Shown: positions 29,966 through 35,738 of the stretch, piece after piece
Numbering within the stretch: the stretch's first letter is position 1
How the letters are laid out: each line of letters opens with the position of its first letter
Source: a virus
Direction: 5' to 3' (one strand)
DNA: 35,738 nucleotides
Virus record (IMG/VR): IMGVR_UViG_3300044993_000167
Span: 1 to 35,738 of that record
Notes under the pieces: generated by a model
Told to the model about the DNA's origin: nothing
What the model saw: only the letters and a program-made list of their open reading frames with translations
The model's database searches: none
Translations under genes and position numbers: made by a program

Positions 29966-31321
29966 ATGGATACAAAAGAAAAAAAGGAAAGGTATAACGG
30001 TGTCCATATTATTACCAATGGACAGGTATTTAGCTACCAATTTGACCAAGGCGAAATACCGGAATATCTTATTTATGATTACAAAAAATGGTTTCGCTTT
30101 ATCCCCAAAATACCATTTACTGATGCAGCCCTAAGACAATGGGAAACAGATTACAAATATTTCCTTGACAGGAGGCCAGACCTTCGTGCACTTTTGTTGG
30201 CAAAAGGGATTGAATACGCTGAAATTTGTTTGCGCCATTGCCAGCAGCACGAGCCTACGGATTTGCATCAAATAAACAACTTTGAACGCCGTATTGATGC
30301 GGCTAAAAAGATGGCAGCTATTGGAAAGAGCAAAAAAAACAATATAAAATGTATGAAAACACTTAATGAACTCAAAGAGCAATCGTACAAGTACTTTGAT
30401 GAGATAACGGCTTTGGAGGCTGTCAGAAAAGATGGGGAAAATTTAAAATATGTAAAGCACCAAACGCCCAAGATTTTTCTGGAGGCACTCAAGCAGTGTC
30501 CAACTGCTCTGGAATACTTGCGCAACAAGACAGAAGATTTGTGCCTTGAAGCCGTAAAGCGAAACGGGTGGGCGCTGGAGTTTGTTCGCAAACAAACGCC
30601 CGAGATATGCCTTGAAGCAGTAAAGAATAAAGGTTGTGCTTTACGATATGTTCGCAAACAAACTCACGAAATATGCCTTGAAGCCGTGAAGCAAAACGGT
30701 TTGGCTCTGCAATATGTGCGCAAACAAACTCCCGAAATCTGCCTTAAAGCAGTGAAAAAAAACGCTGAATCCCTGCGATATGTACACAAACAAACGCCAG
30801 AGATATGCCTTGAAGCAGTTAAACAGAACGGTTTGGCTCTGCAATTTGTTAGGAAACAAACGCCAGAGATATGCCTTGAAGCAGTTAAACAAGACTTAGA
30901 AGCCTTGCAATTTGTTCGCAAACAAACTCCCGAAATCTGCCTTGAAGCCGTAAAACAGAATGGGTGGGAGCTGGAGTTTGTGCGCAAACAAACGTCAGAG
31001 ATATGCCTCGAAGCAGTAAAGCAGAACGGTTGGGCTCTGCTATATGTTCGCAAACAAACGCCGGAGATATGCCTTGAGGCAGTTAAACAGAATGGTTTGG
31101 CTCTGGAAATTGTTCGCAAACAAACGCCTGAGATATGCCTTGAAGCAGTAAAGAATAAAGGTTGTGCTTTACGATATGTTCGCAAACAAACTCACGAAAT
31201 ATGCCTTGAAGCCGTGAAGCAGAATGGGTTGGCGCTGGTGTTTGTGCGCAAACAAACGCCAGAAATATGTTTAGCGGCAGTTAGTCAAGATCCGGATGCG
31301 ATATATTACGTAAATATTTAA
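29966..31321 (+). CDS. DUF4116-like solenoid repeat protein, 451 aa
   Basis: Residues 1-128 form a non-repeat domain (MDTKEKKERYNGVHIITNGQ... with FIPKIPFTDAALRQWE). After a Lys-rich linker, an internal ATG at 30353 in an A-rich context could be a second start, as if two genes had fused. Then come about 14 units of 22 residues with consensus QTPEICLEAVKQNGLALQFV, like the DUF4116 helical repeats seen in amoeba-associated bacteria and giant viruses. The nearly identical pairs at 30583 and 31111 show recent recombination in register. A helical solenoid for protein binding is likely. Its target is unknown; it is next to another solenoid gene. Confidence 0.8.
   Translation: MDTKEKKERYNGVHIITNGQVFSYQFDQGEIPEYLIYDYKKWFRFIPKIPFTDAALRQWETDYKYFLDRRPDLRALLLAKGIEYAEICLRHCQQHEPTDLHQINNFERRIDAAKKMAAIGKSKKNNIKCMKTLNELKEQSYKYFDEITALEAVRKDGENLKYVKHQTPKIFLEALKQCPTALEYLRNKTEDLCLEAVKRNGWALEFVRKQTPEICLEAVKNKGCALRYVRKQTHEICLEAVKQNGLALQYVRKQTPEICLKAVKKNAESLRYVHKQTPEICLEAVKQNGLALQFVRKQTPEICLEAVKQDLEALQFVRKQTPEICLEAVKQNGWELEFVRKQTSEICLEAVKQNGWALLYVRKQTPEICLEAVKQNGLALEIVRKQTPEICLEAVKNKGCALRYVRKQTHEICLEAVKQNGLALVFVRKQTPEICLAAVSQDPDAIYYVNI
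30435..31318 (+). repeat. 66-bp coding repeat array
   Basis: About 13 to 14 tandem 66-bp units encode 22-residue helical repeats. Two stretches of about 110 bp, at 30583 and 31111, are nearly identical and lie exactly 528 bp (8 units) apart, evidence of recombination between units. Confidence 0.85.
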
Positions 31322-31375
31322 ATTGTAAAGTTTAGTAAAATGTTTATTTATAAAAAAACCAAAAAACAAATAATT

Positions 31376-32164
31376 ATGAAAGCTCCAAAATTGATAATTA
31401 GCAAAAGCGATTTGTTGGAAAAGCCATGCCCAAGATACGACGATTTTCCGGATAAGTTTGATGCTATCGAGGAGATAGAAAAAAAAGGAAACGATAGCGC
31501 AGATGTAGGCTGGTTGATAGCCAATTGTAAGAAAGCACAAAATAAAAAAATACTTGATTACTACAAATCACTTAATCCCAGCTATAAAAGTGTGAGTTGG
31601 TTAATCAAAAAATGCGAATTTGCGCAGACGCAAGCCATGTTGGAGTTTTATAAATCATTGCAGCCCGAATACATAAATGTTCGCTTCTTTATTACTGAAT
31701 GCAAATTCGCACAAACAAAAGATATGATAGATTTCTATAAATTGTTGAAACCTGATTACAAGGATGTTAGTTGGTTTATAGTTACTTGCAAAATTGCGCA
31801 AACGAAAGATATTATAGATTTTTACAAATCATTGAAACCTAATTACACAGATGTTAGCTGTCTTATAGCTAATTGCGAAATTGCGCAAACAGCAGATATG
31901 ACAGATTTTTATAAATCATTGGAACCTGACTACAAGAATGTTAGCTGGCTTATAACGAATTGCGAATTTGCGCAAACTAAAGATATGATAGATTTTTATA
32001 AGTCGTTGAAGCCTAATCACAAGGATGTTGGTTATCTTATAATGAATTGCGAATTCGCTCAAACAAAAGATATGTTAGATTTTTATATTAGCCTTAAACC
32101 AGGAAAATCCTATTTATCATATTTTAAAAAGCATTGCGATTTTGCACGGAAAAATTTAAAATAA
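31376..32164 (+). CDS. Second solenoid repeat protein, 29-aa units
   Basis: The ATG at 31376 follows an A-rich leader and gives 262 aa (MKAPKLIISKSDLLEK...); an upstream ATG at 31340 is weaker. After about 40 residues comes an array of seven to eight 29-residue units, consensus DMIDFYKSLKPDYKDVSWLI then CEFAQTK. The units are probably two-helix repeats with conserved Cys and Trp. They bear no resemblance to the 22-residue units next door, so two unrelated solenoids stand side by side. No catalytic motif is seen. Binding to a host protein or to phage structure is possible. The gene follows the DUF4116-like gene by 54 bases. Confidence 0.75.
   Translation: MKAPKLIISKSDLLEKPCPRYDDFPDKFDAIEEIEKKGNDSADVGWLIANCKKAQNKKILDYYKSLNPSYKSVSWLIKKCEFAQTQAMLEFYKSLQPEYINVRFFITECKFAQTKDMIDFYKLLKPDYKDVSWFIVTCKIAQTKDIIDFYKSLKPNYTDVSCLIANCEIAQTADMTDFYKSLEPDYKNVSWLITNCEFAQTKDMIDFYKSLKPNHKDVGYLIMNCEFAQTKDMLDFYISLKPGKSYLSYFKKHCDFARKNLK
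31532..32155 (+). repeat. 87-bp coding repeat array
   Basis: About seven 87-bp units encode 29-residue repeats (DFYKSLKPDY...NCEFAQTK). Units are 70 to 90 percent alike at the protein level by eye, the last ones being more degenerate. Confidence 0.8.
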
Positions 32165-32170
32165 ATAATT

Positions 32171-32494
32171 ATGCACGAAAACGAATTGTGCTCAGCCGTT
32201 ATTCAAGTTCTTAAACAATGGCATGACAGGAATCGAGTGCTTTGGCATGGGTATTGCTCTCTCTTAGAAGATGTTGCCGAAATAAAAAGCAATGTTACGC
32301 TTCCTGAAATTAAAAAAGCATTGCGCCAGCTATACAAGCAAGGCTATGTTACCGTGGAGCCTGTCTATAACCCCAGCAATGGAATGCTTAATGGCCGGGC
32401 ATATTTTTATAACCCCGATTTTGCTTCCTCCGAAAAAACGCAGCAAATGCAACAACTCCCACAAGACAAGCCAGTAACGCAGCACACCAATTAA
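32171..32494 (+). CDS. Small winged-helix-like protein, end of plus operon
   Basis: The protein is 107 aa (MHENELCSAVIQVLKQWHDR...). The central part (LPEIKKALRQLYKQGYVTVEPVYN) reads like the recognition helix and wing of a winged helix-turn-helix. The last 40 residues are Gln-rich and low complexity and overlap the spanin gene on the other strand by 107 bp. It is the last gene of the plus operon. A regulator role is inferred. The overlap means the two 3' ends cannot vary freely. Confidence 0.55.
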   Translation: MHENELCSAVIQVLKQWHDRNRVLWHGYCSLLEDVAEIKSNVTLPEIKKALRQLYKQGYVTVEPVYNPSNGMLNGRAYFYNPDFASSEKTQQMQQLPQDKPVTQHTN

Positions 32495-32930
32495 GGCGCT
32501 TGCGGGCCTTATTACGCCACTTTGCAGCTTCGTTTTGGGAATTAGTAAGCTCGCTATTTAAGCTAAAAATAGTGCGCTCCAGAGAGGCTTTATGCGCAGT
32601 ATTTTCCACAGTCATTACTACTGTATCTACTACTCGGAACGACGGCGGGCATTTCACAACCTTAGAGGGTTTAAATTTTTCTAACCACAGTGTATCAATT
32701 GTATGCAGCTGCCTTGCTCTCCACCATGCCTCGTACTCTGCTGACACGCTATCGCAGTCCACAACAACACCTGGCAATGTATCCACTCTACCAGGTATTC
32801 GTACCGTGTCTGTCTTTATTGGGAAAGCCTTTGCACAATCAGCAGGGAATTTACTGCTCGCCTTGTAGCGCTCAACAGCCTTGCAGCTGAATAGAAACAT
32901 TAGCAAAATAATACATAAGTAATTTTTCAT
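32388..32930 (-). CDS. Unimolecular spanin-like lipoprotein
   Basis: This 180-aa protein begins with a lipoprotein signal (MKNYLCIILLMFLFSC, lipobox LFSC with Cys16). It continues as a periplasmic domain with a helical, charged region (residues about 115-145), and ends with a membrane helix (148-166, CAALLACLVGVVAFAAFF) and a basic cytoplasmic tail RRKQNRGYK. An N-terminal lipid anchor plus a C-terminal transmembrane helix is the topology of one-protein spanins (as in phage T1 gp11), which fuse outer and inner membranes in the last step of lysis. It is last in the minus lysis cassette and overlaps the gene before it by 4 bp (ATGA). Lengths and topology support it; no sequence family is claimed. 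Confidence 0.75.
   Translation of the reverse strand: MKNYLCIILLMFLFSCKAVERYKASSKFPADCAKAFPIKTDTVRIPGRVDTLPGVVVDCDSVSAEYEAWWRARQLHTIDTLWLEKFKPSKVVKCPPSFRVVDTVVMTVENTAHKASLERTIFSLNSELTNSQNEAAKWRNKARKRLNWCAALLACLVGVVAFAAFFRRKQNRGYKNMPGH
32492..32511 (+). terminator. Weak candidate terminator at the end of the plus operon
   Basis: TAAGGC (32492-32497) pairs with GCCTTA (32506-32511) over an 8-base loop, starting at the last stop codon. The T run is poor (TTACG follows), so any termination is probably weak. Confidence 0.3.
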
Positions 32931-33268
32931 ATAAATTTATATTTATAAATAACTAATATATTGCACGGTGCTTTTGCTTCACCGCCGTGATACGGTCTGA
33001 GTATGTAGCCAGCTTTGCATCCATTTTTAACATGCAGAATAAATGAGTGAATAGTGCCTACCTTGACATTGCGAACTATTACGCTGAAGCTGCGAGAGCC
33101 ATTGCAATACGAATATCTTACTAATGACAATGTACCGTCCTTATGCACCAGCCAACCTATCCGCTCGCTATTGACGTGGTGGCTGCCCCTGCTATACCCG
33201 ACAATCTTATGCACCATCTCTGGTGTGGCGGTGAACATGGACGGCGTCACCTTCACTGTAACCTCCAT
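32927..33268 (-). CDS. Hypothetical protein in lysis region
   Basis: The ATG at 33268 (MEVTVKVTPSMFTATPEMVH...) gives 113 aa; upstream starts at 33355 or 33391 would overlap the previous gene. It is basic and Val/Lys/Tyr rich, with a strand-heavy pattern (GTLSLVRYSYCNGSRSFSVI, HSFILHVKNGCKAGYILRPY). There is no signal peptide or membrane helix. Its stop overlaps the spanin start by 4 bp. Position suggests a lysis helper, but the sequence gives no proof. Confidence 0.55.
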   Translation of the reverse strand: MEVTVKVTPSMFTATPEMVHKIVGYSRGSHHVNSERIGWLVHKDGTLSLVRYSYCNGSRSFSVIVRNVKVGTIHSFILHVKNGCKAGYILRPYHGGEAKAPCNILVIYKYKFI

Positions 33269-33311
33269 TTTGCGGTCGCCTTTAAAATGAAGCAAAGGCA
33301 GCCGGAATGGT

Positions 33312-33542
33312 TTATGTGTGCCCTTCCTCAGTATCGTTCTTTTCCACTCTCCCATATCGTGGGTCTTTCGGATTGTAGTAATTGTAAGCAACTATAAGCA
33401 AGGATATTACTACCCCGGTAATAAGCGACCGCCAATCGAGCGAAAATATATCCTTACCCTCGATAGCTACTTGGTTTAGAACCAGCGGCACGGTAGCCGT
33501 AATAAGCAAGCGGACAAAGCTGTCTAACATTCTTTTATTCAT
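33312..33542 (-). CDS. Small membrane protein, holin candidate
   Basis: From the ATG at 33542 (MNKRMLDSFVR) the product is 76 aa; an upstream start at 33581 overlaps the previous gene more. It has two hydrophobic stretches (LLITATVPLVLNQVA and SLITGVVISLLIVAYNYY) and a charged C-terminal tail (PRYGRVEKNDTEEG). Two membrane segments plus a charged tail fit a class II holin. Three candidate membrane proteins compete for this role in the cassette. It overlaps the previous stop by 8 bases. Confidence 0.55.
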   Translation of the reverse strand: MNKRMLDSFVRLLITATVPLVLNQVAIEGKDIFSLDWRSLITGVVISLLIVAYNYYNPKDPRYGRVEKNDTEEGHT

Positions 33543-33813
33543 AGCCAATTTTTTTTTTAGGTTTCGGCAATTCGATTTCATCAGGCTTTCTGTAATAATT
33601 GATAATTAAAGGCTCAATTCTATTTAATCTTGCTTCCATTGCTTCAATATCTTTAACGGCAGAAAATATTTTTGTTTCGTTGTTTTCCAACTTGCTCAAG
33701 CGCCTATCTATGCTGTCTAATTTATCTTTGATAAGCCAGCCTAAAACAAACGTCAGAAAAGGAAACACCCAAATTGCTGCATGTTCGCCGAATGTCTTGT
33801 TGTCCATTTTCAT
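33535..33813 (-). CDS. Small membrane-anchored coiled-coil protein
   Basis: The product is 92 aa (MKMDNKTFGEHAAIWVF...; an ATG at 33807 is an alternative). It has one membrane helix (AAIWVFPFLTFVLGWLI) and then a coiled-coil rich in Lys/Glu/Ile (DKLDSIDRRLSKLENNETKI) and a basic tail (KPKKKIGYE). The topology matches holin-associated or antiholin-like proteins, such as those in small phage lysis cassettes. It starts 18 bases after the holin-like gene and overlaps the next one. Role from position and topology. Confidence 0.5.
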   Translation of the reverse strand: MKMDNKTFGEHAAIWVFPFLTFVLGWLIKDKLDSIDRRLSKLENNETKIFSAVKDIEAMEARLNRIEPLIINYYRKPDEIELPKPKKKIGYE

Positions 33814-33830
33814 TGAGCCGTGTAAATAAT

Positions 33831-34088
33831 TTATAACCCGTTGAAGAATATTTGTGCCAGCGCAAATATTACAGGCAAAGCCCATACAGGCCATAAGTTG
33901 GATAGACTTACACCCAGCTTTTTGTGACTGTAAAAATACCCGACAAGGTAAGTACATACAATCATCGCAGCCGAAATAATGCCCTCGTTTTTGTCAACAA
34001 AATCCGCATCAGGTATTGAGTAACCAAAAATCACGAACAAGGCTGTTACTACGAACGGCACACCATAAGATAATAGAACTTTTTTCAT
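33831..34088 (-). CDS. Holin-like membrane protein
   Basis: This 85-aa protein has three hydrophobic segments: VPFVVTALFVIFGYSI, ISAAMIVCTYLVGYFY and LWPVWALPVIFALAQIFF. There is a short charged loop (ADFVDKNEG) between the first two and a basic one (SHKKLG) after the second. Three membrane segments with short loops is the class I holin layout. It directly follows the endolysin by 12 bases. The other membrane proteins may modulate it. Confidence 0.55.
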   Translation of the reverse strand: MKKVLLSYGVPFVVTALFVIFGYSIPDADFVDKNEGIISAAMIVCTYLVGYFYSHKKLGVSLSNLWPVWALPVIFALAQIFFNGL

Positions 34089-34100
34089 AACATTTAATTT

Positions 34101-34673
34101 TTATTTATTATATTTATTCATCCAATCTTTAGGCGGGTTTAGTATGAGCTCTCCGGTTAGAAACAATATAGCCTCACTCGTGCGCCTTCTTACTAATCCC
34201 GGCAATACCCTGCCGTTAGCAGTAATAACGCTATTAGCCCAGTAATCGGCAAGCTGGTTGTTACTCATTGCCTTGTCCAGCCATCGGGTTACGTTGGCAT
34301 ACAAACGGTAAGGCGGGCGGCCTGTGCCGCAATTGTAAGTAAACGAAATAATGGCTCCTCGTTGGTCATCGTTTAGCCTATCCCATACCTGTTGGCCCAA
34401 TTGCCTACGTGCAGGTATTTCGCCAAGCCGCAACACGTCTTGCATCAATGCTGCATCCGCTTCCTCGATTGTACGTATAGTTGACAGCTGTAAAGCACGC
34501 TGCCTATTGTGTGCTCCACGCAAATGCCCCCTTGTAGCCGGGTCAATCATTGCCCGGCCCCATCCTTCCGTCCACACGCCTGCGGGACACATTTTAGGCT
34601 GCAAGCCTACTTGATGCAAGTTACCATCATGCAGGCCTTCAAAATGTTTTATTAGTTCAATATACTTACTCAT
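34101..34673 (-). CDS. GH24-type endolysin (lysozyme)
   Basis: The product is 190 aa. It has the T4-lysozyme-like start IKHFEG with the catalytic Glu at residue 12 and the following CPAGVWTEGWGR (29-40) with the Thr at 35, a pattern used by GH24 muramidases. The T4-type Asp is not clearly present between them. The C-terminal helices (AIISFTYNCGTG, RRTSEAILFLTG) also fit. It cuts the glycan backbone of peptidoglycan. It has no signal peptide, so it must wait for a holin. It sits 11 bases after the exported 153-aa gene. Confidence 0.85.
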   Translation of the reverse strand: MSKYIELIKHFEGLHDGNLHQVGLQPKMCPAGVWTEGWGRAMIDPATRGHLRGAHNRQRALQLSTIRTIEEADAALMQDVLRLGEIPARRQLGQQVWDRLNDDQRGAIISFTYNCGTGRPPYRLYANVTRWLDKAMSNNQLADYWANSVITANGRVLPGLVRRRTSEAILFLTGELILNPPKDWMNKYNK

Positions 34674-34684
34674 TGCGAATTACT

Positions 34685-35146
34685 TTAATCTTTCCAACGT
34701 CCGGGCCTTAGTGCTGCTTGAATAATTAACTGGTTAATCGTCGCATTGTTAGGCCCTGTGCCTCGGTTGGCAATCATTTTGTAAAAATCTATTTCAGATA
34801 TAAATAACCCTGTATATCCCGTTGTGTCAATAATGTTTCCATTCATATCCACAAAGGTAAAGGCATCTGCTATTTGTTCCCTGTCCTCGTGTGATTTTCC
34901 GAAAATAAGCACCGGCTCGCCTTCTTTGTAATACCTCAAGCGCCACCTGAGGGCCAAGGTGTTTGTTTCTAAGTTGTAGAAAAACCCTTGAAACGTTGCC
35001 GTTCGCTGCAAGCCAAATTTAGGCTCAAGGGGTACCGTAATAACGGTATCGTAATGCAAGCGGTTAGGCTGCACACTGTCTGTGGTTAGTTGCGCAAAAG
35101 CTGTGCCTGTTACGAGCAAAAGCAAGGTAAAAAGTAACTGTTTCAT
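34685..35146 (-). CDS. Second exported protein, 153 aa
   Basis: The ATG at 35146 (MKQLLFTLLLLVTGTAFAQ) gives 153 aa with a clear Sec signal peptide ending in AFAQ; an upstream TTG at 35152 is not preferred. The mature part is beta-rich (TTDSVQPNRLHYDTVITVPL, TNTLALRWRLRYYKEGEPVL, ending AALRPGRWKD). It lies between the 911-aa repeat protein and the endolysin. Two exported proteins in a row in the late block suggest delivery to the envelope, for example to change the host surface. The mature part is not recognised. Confidence 0.7.
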   Translation of the reverse strand: MKQLLFTLLLLVTGTAFAQLTTDSVQPNRLHYDTVITVPLEPKFGLQRTATFQGFFYNLETNTLALRWRLRYYKEGEPVLIFGKSHEDREQIADAFTFVDMNGNIIDTTGYTGLFISEIDFYKMIANRGTGPNNATINQLIIQAALRPGRWKD

Positions 35147-35186
35147 ATTCAATTTTTATTTAAAGCGTTTTGTATTGCAAAAAACA

Positions 35187-35738
35187 TTAATTTATTTGAA
35201 TGGTTCTCGTTACGCCGTTTATTCTTATTTTTAGTCCTGTATCTGTATTGCTTTCCAGCCAAATATCTCCATCGTTCGGATTAGTAGGTGCTGGGCCAAC
35301 TTTCAAGTTAATTACAGCCTCAAGTGTAGTGCTTGCCCTCAGGTCTAAAACTGCCGCAGGCGTAACCACGCCAATGCCTATACGTCCGTTTGATGTTGGT
35401 ACTATTGAAGGATCGCCCGATACAATGGAATGTGTCCCGGTACCGAATAGTACGCCTCCGATATTGATAGCATTTGATGTAGCGTTTGGCAGTGATATGT
35501 TAGTGCCGATTATGATGTTATTAGAACCAATGTTATTGCCATCGAATGTTCGACCAACATTTCGACCAAATAAATTTGAATTACTGGCATTTGTTGCATT
35601 TTGCCCAGCATTCTGACCAAAAAAGTTAGAAAAAGAAGCGTTTGTAGCACCTTGCCCGGCAGACCTGCCTAAAAAGTTGGAGCGTTGCGCATTTGTTGCG
35701 TCAGTTCCTGATAGATAACCTAAAAAATTTGAATTATT
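35187..35738 (-). CDS. C-terminal part of the 911-aa repeat protein (continues at 1-2311)
   Basis: This is the end of the gene whose start is at 2311; bases 35612-35738 repeat 1-127. It completes the second 17-residue repeat array (last units SNFFGQNAGQNATNASN, SNLFGRNVGRT) and the cap with NNIIIGTNIS and GRIGIGVVTP. A final domain follows (PTNPNDGDIWLESNTDTGLK) before TAA at 35187. It replaces the GVLLPRM domain that closes the first module. Together with 1-2311 it makes 912 codons including the stop. The gene lies 40 bp before the exported 153-aa protein. Confidence 0.85.
   Translation of the reverse strand, partial: NNSNFLGYLSGTDATNAQRSNFLGRSAGQGATNASFSNFFGQNAGQNATNASNSNLFGRNVGRTFDGNNIGSNNIIIGTNISLPNATSNAINIGGVLFGTGTHSIVSGDPSIVPTSNGRIGIGVVTPAAVLDLRASTTLEAVINLKVGPAPTNPNDGDIWLESNTDTGLKIRINGVTRTIQIN
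35545..35611 (-). repeat. End of coding repeat array 2
   Basis: These bases hold the last units of the 51-bp array that starts at 1-379. The periodicity is kept across the join at 35611/1. Confidence 0.8.
35612..35738. repeat. Right copy of the 127-bp terminal overlap
   Basis: Identical to 1-127. It is the second showing of the same DNA where the circular map closes. Confidence 0.9.

Noticed and set aside
30664-31185. Long minus-strand open frame with repeated ASRHISGVCLRT
   Set aside because: It is the antisense shadow of the 66-bp coding array; the plus frame carries the DUF4116-like pattern and continuous gene context.
1-35738. Integrase, attachment sites, tRNA genes, reverse transcriptase (DGR) or insertion sequences
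   Set aside because: None was found on reading both strands; the variable-looking fibre arrays have no template repeat or reverse transcriptase nearby.

Overview
The window is a complete tailed-phage genome of siphovirus type, presented as a linear cut of a circular map. The first and last 127 bases are identical (1-127 = 35612-35738), so the unique length is 35,611 bp. One 911-codon gene is cut by the window ends but stays in frame across the junction. The host is almost certainly a member of the Bacteroidota. Two early regions carry TAnnTTTG -7 boxes (one promoter as TTTG-N20-TATGTTTG, another as TTTG-N18-TATGTTTG), starts lie in A-rich leaders without Shine-Dalgarno motifs, and the signal peptides end in AFGQ or AFAQ. 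No integrase, tRNA gene, CRISPR array or insertion sequence is visible, so the phage is probably virulent, although an Xre-type regulator is present.

Layout. (1) Late block, minus strand, from 19889 down to 1 and then (wrapping) 35738 down to 32388. It runs: sigma-like factor, glycosyltransferase, ParB-methyltransferase fusion, small and large terminase, tail chaperone with a -1 frameshift site, tail proteins and tape measure, prohead protease, scaffold, major capsid protein, portal, connector proteins, the 911-aa repeat protein, a second exported protein, endolysin, small membrane (holin-like) proteins and a one-protein spanin. The tail genes precede the head genes, the reverse of the lambda-like order. 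Two intrinsic terminators lie inside the block and probably set expression steps. (2) A small plus-strand early operon (20008-21161) with a consensus promoter overlapped by a perfect dyad, an Xre-type HTH protein and two distantly paralogous small genes, ending in a strong terminator. (3) An AT-rich, structured intergenic region (21217-21404), the best origin candidate. (4) Minus-strand replication genes 24242-21405: a tiny basic protein, a VRR-NUC nuclease and a primase-polymerase/SF3 helicase. (5) A divergent plus-strand operon 24363-32494: SSB-like protein, RecB/Cas4-like nuclease, SNF2-type helicase, then accessory genes. These include a DUF3307 membrane protein, a probable Acb2/Tad1-family nucleotide sponge (anti-CBASS/anti-Thoeris), a DnaA domain IV-like protein and two adjacent solenoid repeat proteins (22-aa DUF4116-like repeats and 29-aa repeats).

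How it fits together. The two divergent regulatory regions (around 19.9 kb and 24.3 kb) would fire early genes with host RNA polymerase. The sigma-like protein at the head of the late block is a natural candidate for redirecting polymerase to late genes. The plus accessory operon and the minus lysis cassette converge and overlap by 107 bp with no clear terminator between them. The most interesting signals are the Acb2-like protein with its uncharacterised neighbours, the repeat protein that looks like a fibre but starts with a Sec signal peptide, and the pair of expanding solenoid proteins.
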